Source: Sipunculus nudus (taxonomy: Eukaryota; Annelida; Sipuncula; Golfingiida; Sipunculidae). Taken from it: 64,000 nt of DNA. The notes beneath the pieces were generated by a model. It did no database searches. It was not told where the DNA came from and worked only from the letters and a program-made list of their open reading frames with translations. The stretch's first letter is position 1, and each line of letters opens with the position of its first letter. Shown in pieces: positions 59,331 to 64,000 of the stretch. The translations under genes and the position numbers were made by a program. Location: the NCBI GenBank assembly GCA_026874595.1, contig CM049316.1, positions 11,150,839 through 11,214,838 on the forward strand, written 5' to 3'.

Positions 59331-62300
59331 CAGAGGCAATTTCAAAACAAACCAGATTATAAGAAAATACTTAACTCATATGCTTGCCTCTGTTATATTT
59401 TGCAATTAATTACCATACCATTTTCGCAGGGCCTTTGGCGTAATAATGTAAGCAACAAAATAATATGTTCATATAACAAGATGTATTCTTAGGACCGAAA
59501 ATGCCAGTCATGTATATGAAGAGAAGAAAAATAGAAACTACCTCTAAAGATTTCTTGCCTGTTGACTTCTCTGAGGCGGGATTATTTAATCAAGAAAGGA
59601 TCATATCACTAAACATTTTCCAGGAAAAAACATGTTAAGTCTCCAGGGCAAAATTGTTCAACATTATTTATCTAATAAATCAGTCACATATTCATCCTGA
59701 CAGTCAGTCATGACAGCCCAGCAAATTTTACGCTTACATGCCTTGGTCTGTAATGATATGCGAGCATAAAAACGTCATTGAAATGAAAAAATATATACAC
59801 ACCTGAGGACATTCACTAAAATAGTTCAAGTCGAAAGTGAATTTCGTGCCACATATCAAATAAAATTAGAAGATATAGATGGCGCCTTTGACAATAATCA
59901 CCATTAGGCGATAAATGCGCACAATATATGAAACAACCATAAATTATTTTTTTGCAGATGAGAAGGAGGGTATGGATACACATGGTGGCATTCCCCAAAG
60001 CTGACAGGAGGGGAGAGCAACTGATTTTATATTTAATTTGTTTATTTATATGTGACCACTTTATCGGTTAATATTTATGCGTCGTGATATGTGCATTTTG
60101 CTTGCTCTCACATTGGCTCTTAATTGCTCTGAGAAAATGAATACTATGTAAAATCGAGAATTAAACAAACAGTCCCCCATATCCAAAACCACCGTCACGT
60201 GATCAGTGATACGTGACGCAGTATTGGAGTAATCATCGCTGGTCTGATTTCCAGTTATCCCAATGTTCCCTTTACCTAATGATAGCTCGGAATGGTTGCT
60301 ATATATTATTATCAGTTTGAAACTGCAACTCAGATTTCCGGAAAAGTTTTCTTCGTTCTATTGTAACGACGTGACGTGAGCGACGTGAGTGAAGGCGAGA
60401 AATATATCCGCCATTATTGAACAACAGCACCGCCAGCGTGCATAATGCGCCCGTCGTGTATCTGACGACCTCTGACCTAATTAAATATTCGTGAATTTTG
60501 ATGAGAAGGAAACTCAGGTGAGAAATTCTATTGGTTAATATGTATAATGAGTTTCATGAAAATTCACATTTTTATTCTGAAAATAAAATACGACATACTC
60601 TGTTTGTCTAGACTGAGCACGTGATCCTTTTAACATTAACATATTCAGACTAGATTTTCATGGTAAATTGTTAACAAAGTGAACAAACAGGAAAATAAAA
60701 GTATAAACTAATTAAGCGAGCATCATCACTTGACAACGTTGAACGCCGTATGTATGTGAGTGATGGTGGTGAGTTTATTTGACGTTGCATCAGAATTACG
60801 GGTATTTATGCAAAGCCGGAGCCAGATTAATGAGTTCGCTGACAATCGTGAATAGTCTGAGGCTGAGCACTTTGGATCGAGGGAACCAATGATTACTTCA
60901 TCTGTAGGTAAAGCACATCGTATCCATGTCAAGATATCCTAGGAGCAAAAGGAATCTTCTTCAAGCACGGCCCATGCATACATGCTTGAAAGATAAATGA
61001 TGCAAAATTCAGCATGCTTATAAAACATATCATAAGTTTTTTTAAATACCTAGATCCCGGAATCTTGACGTTTACATTCTGAATATCAGGCTGATATTAA
61101 GTTACATCGAGACTGGAAAGAAGGATTTAGGATTTTGTACAAACGTCCGCGTAGAAGGTGATTAACTCTGTCCTGGTGAGAAATTCTATGATTGATGACT
61201 TTAAAAGTAAGCCATCTTCCTCTAATTATCCGGAACTGGCCTCGTGTTGGCCTGGTTGATATAAATCACCAATTAACTTCCGGGAAATTAGTCTAGAAAT
61301 ACACGGGGAGGAGATCATTAAGCTGCAGTGTGCCGTCTTAACAACCTGAGGTATAAAACATTATATTACCACAGAAGTAACCTCGGATTAGTGTCATTAT
61401 TGCTGACAATATATCCGCACAGGGAGTTATCATACTGGCTGAGTAAGGACGAGGCTTTCCTGAGAACAATGAACTAAAATTTTACAGATCTTAAATTTGC
61501 TCAAAATTTAAAAAGGAGTGTAAGTATTGCCATGCTTCATTGCATAGAGAAATGGAACATGAATACATAGAAAAGTCGGTTCACTGTCAACTGAACTTTC
61601 GATTCCCGGATTTCTGCTACACCAGTGAGCTACCGCAGATCCCTGACTTTTATAGGTATAAGCAAATTATCGGAATCACCAAAGTGACGTCACAGTATTC
61701 AAGTCAGAGTACTACCAACTACATGCGAGTTTGCTACGTAAGTCAGGAAAGACTGGTGGCCTGATATGGTGTGCGTCATGTATTATAAACAGAGAGGGAT
61801 GTAAGAATAACCATTTTGGTTCATTGTATAGTGAAATGGAACAGAAATACACTGTGACGTGACTTCGCTGCTTCCTATAAATATTTGATAATACATAAAG
61901 GGGTTGGGGATTTCTGGTCGTTCCATGGCAGAGCATTTTACGCGGCCATTTGAATACCAAAATTTAAAAATACAATAATGTAGCATTGTCATTGACGTTG
62001 TGCTCCTGTTTTAATTTCTGTCACTTATTTAAATACTTTTATATTCACCATGTCGCCATTGAGCTTCCTCGACATTTCGGACTTTTTTTTGCTACTTTCG
62101 AGTTTGTTTGAGTTTAGACCTAAACAAAAAGATCCTCTGAATAGAGAAAAGAAAACTTAAATATAATTCAAACAACGAGGTATTTACTTATAAGTTTACA
62201 GTATAAATTAAACGTTTCTGGCTTTTTAGAAAAAAAAATAATGAATTTAAAAAGGGGGGTGTAACCCTTATTACCCTCTTTCTGCATCCGACCTGGCTGG

Positions 62301-62749
62301 AGCGTTTATTCATATTCAGTGGCAGTTCCTTGCAAGTTCCCCACCGCTTATAGAAATCCTTGATCAGTCCCTTCTTTAGGTTTCAAAAGTAATACCAGTG
62401 AATGATTGGCACTTGCTTCATCCCGGGCTATGCTGATGAATATACTGACAGTGACTCTTGCACTGACCTGTACAGACATAATTCAATTTATTTAAGAATA
62501 ATATTCATCGACGTAACACGGATTGCAGCAACCAATTATGGTCCTGATCCGTCTAACACATGAGCAAAGAGATTTAATATAATTTACCAGCTGCTTGATC
62601 CCATGAGGCAAGGCAATTTTATAAATACTCAATTTTTTATGCTGTTAGAGGTAAAATAATCAAGCGTCCCCTGATGTGCCCATCTAATAAAGATCAGAGA
62701 AGATTCCCACATCAAAGTGCACGGTATCTCATCTTCCTTTTTTACCTTG
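59331..62749. other. Unassigned DNA with scattered CRE-like words
   Basis: No gene was supported. The region has a CGACGTGACGTGAGCGACGT cluster (60367-60386), a perfect TGACGTCA at 61685-61692, and an imperfect direct repeat of about 45 bp (TTCATTGCATAGAGAAATGG near 61535 and TTCATTGTATAGTGAAATGG near 61820). Confidence 0.45.
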
Positions 62750-63240
62750 TCCATTGTTGCCACAGTCAACGCTACAGCTTGGAATTCTTAGTTTTTCTTT
62801 CTTCAAAAGAGCCTGTCCTGCTGCAGTATGTTGATATTTCACGTTAAAAACGTACAAAGACGATATTCCTGGAGATCACACGGCACGCCGGGATTATGTG
62901 AGTGGCTGAGTTAATATTTTGGTCTCAGGAGAAAAAAAGTTATAAGGTGATAAGAGCAACATATGCTTAAAGGAAGCGGATGATATGGCAAGGTTTATAT
63001 TTAAAAAAAAAAACAACTGAGAAGCCTTGCCAAGCTTCTTCTCCTAACAGATGATGAATATTAAAAAAAAATAAATGCAGACATAAATATCTCGTAATTA
63101 CTCAAACACTTATGATATTCCCTGCAATAGCTGAAACAAAAATTCGTTATTGAACGTTTGTGGGATCATTGATATAATGTATTTGAATTAGAAAAAAACA
63201 GTTACGCTGTTTCCAGTTAACACAAAACTCTCAGTTTTAC
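62750..63240 (+). repeat. T-module copy 2
   Basis: This is the partner of 58800-59330 in the same orientation. It is followed immediately by another G-family element at 63250, so both T copies have a G-family element as neighbour, on opposite sides. Confidence 0.7.
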
Positions 63241-63379
63241 TCTGGCCAAAACGATTTACCGGATTTACCGTCGTGCCGTCCGTCCGTTAACAGGGCACAA
63301 ATCGTAACCGTTAGACCTAGCAACTTCTATCTATGCAGCCAGGGAGGTCCTAGGCAAATCTCCTTGGAAACCCGAAATA

Positions 63380-63394
63380 AGGTCATGGTGACCT
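63380..63394. promoter_or_regulatory. Perfect IR3 hexamer palindrome AGGTCAtggTGACCT
   Basis: This is an exact match to the AGGTCAnnnTGACCT consensus, followed 9 bp later by another GTGACCTAC half-site. Confidence 0.55.
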
Positions 63395-63514
63395 ATATTT
63401 TGTGACCTACAGTCCAAAAACATGATTTTAAGCTCCCGGAGAGTCAGATGAGGCACAAATTGTATACATTAGGCCTAGAATCTTCTAGGCAAATGTCCTT
63501 GGAAATCTGAAATT

Positions 63515-63529
63515 AGGTCGCTGTGACCT
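63515..63529. promoter_or_regulatory. IR3 palindrome with one mismatch (AGGTCGctgTGACCT)
   Basis: This has one base different from the consensus in the left hexamer. It is the same position in the next monomer. Confidence 0.45.
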
Positions 63530-63671
63530 ATATTCTGCGACCTATAAGAAAAAAAATGTCATATTGGCACCCTGAATGTCAGAAGGGCACAAATCGTATT
63601 TGTCAGGCCTAAAATCTTTTAACACAACATCCTGGGAGGTTCTAGGCAAATCTCCTTGTAATCCTGAAATA

Positions 63672-63686
63672 AGGTCATGCTGACCT
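63672..63686. promoter_or_regulatory. Perfect IR3 hexamer palindrome AGGTCAtgcTGACCT
   Basis: This is an exact consensus match in the third monomer, followed by a TATGACCTAC half-site. Confidence 0.55.
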
Positions 63687-64000
63687 ATATTTTATGACCT
63701 ACGTGCCAAAAACTGGATTTTGAGCACCCAGACAATCAGGCAGGGAACAAATTGTATACATAAGGCCTAGAATCATTAAACGTAACATTTAGATAGGTCC
63801 TGGGCAAATGTCCTTGGAAACCTGTAATTAGGTCTATATTCTGCGACCTATAGGAAAAAGATGTCATATGAGCACCCTGAATGTCTGAACGGCACAAATG
63901 ATATCTGCGAGGCCTAGAATCTTCTAAAGCAATATCCTTTGCGGATCTACGCAAACCTTGTAATCCTGAACTTAGGTCATGGTGACTTATATTTTGTGAC

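Larger units (their letters stand above)
63250..64000 (+). repeat. G-family array with IR3 motifs (continues past window)
   Basis: The head reads CCGTCGTGCCGTCCGTCCGT then TAACAGGGCACAAATCG. Monomers follow with cores at 63380, 63515, 63672, 63830 and 63974 (spacing 135-158 bp). Alternate monomers are more alike: TGACCTATATTTTGTGACC (63389, 63681) alternates with TGACCTATATTCTGCGACC (63524) and GGTCTATATTCTGCGACC (63831). This gives a dimeric higher-order period of about 290-315 bp. The array runs off the right edge. Confidence 0.8.

Noticed and set aside
60367-60392. CGACGTGA cluster as a promoter
   Set aside because: The short CRE-like words are suggestive, but there is no downstream gene, TATA box or transcript evidence in the window.

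Overview
This window looks like a gene-poor, AT-rich, repeat-dense stretch of a metazoan nuclear genome, most likely a marine mollusc (bivalve-like). The basis is spliceosomal-scale intergenic DNA with no bacterial-style ORF packing, a decayed CR1/L2-type LINE, LTRs with a tRNA-Pro-type primer site, and short tandem families carrying GTCCGTCCG / GTTAACAGGGCACAAAT words that I associate with bivalve repeats. The phylum call is an inference and the species is unknown. I could not support any intact host protein-coding gene, tRNA, rRNA or CRISPR array; almost all ORFs are 60-140 codon chance frames.

Layout. (1) The window is built from old, diverged paralogous modules that recur in the same order. 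I call them R (a 2.3-3.3 kb non-coding unit, copies at 1-1110, 7200-9690, 10295-11927, 16547-19740, 20440-22750 and 31440-34760), P (2850-4150 and 35330-40030), W (23240-27750 and 41565-45600) and Q (4840-6060 and 45840-47060). The block R-P-W-Q at 31.4-47 kb is the most complete; the left end keeps R-P-Q and the middle keeps R-W. (2) On top of this lies a very young 6.25 kb head-to-tail duplication (5674-11924 and 11925-18176). It is identical wherever I compared it except for one G in a homopolymer, with CTG microhomology at the junction. (3) Transposons sit inside the modules: a 5'-truncated, frameshifted LINE at 24391-27420 (minus) inside W, a LINE C-terminal scrap at 40585-40883 (minus), a 2.36 kb element with 40 bp perfect terminal inverted repeats at 28283-30639, and two diverged LTRs of one family in opposite orientations at about 43180-43960 (plus, with primer-binding site) and 48751-49371 (minus).

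(4) One dispersed family (here G) occurs at 36816-39660 (minus), 40906-41235 (minus), 44085-45000 (plus), 57950-58800 (minus) and 63250-64000 (plus, running off the window). It has a GC-rich head containing a hairpin and GTCCGTCCG words, followed by tandem monomers of about 135-160 bp. In the plus-strand arrays the monomers contain AGGTCAnnnTGACCT, a perfect inverted hexamer with 3 bp spacing matching the estrogen-receptor-type response element consensus. (5) The right part (47-63 kb) is mostly unassigned DNA with microsatellites, a sub-repeated element at 50424-51895, a second copy of a 0.4-0.5 kb repeat (55270-55810, inverted relative to 2230-2640) and a further paralogous pair (58800-59330 and 62750-63240).

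No genes here work together in a pathway. The biology visible is genome dynamics: nested insertion, module duplication, very recent tandem duplication, and dispersal of nuclear-receptor-like and CRE-like palindromes by repeats.
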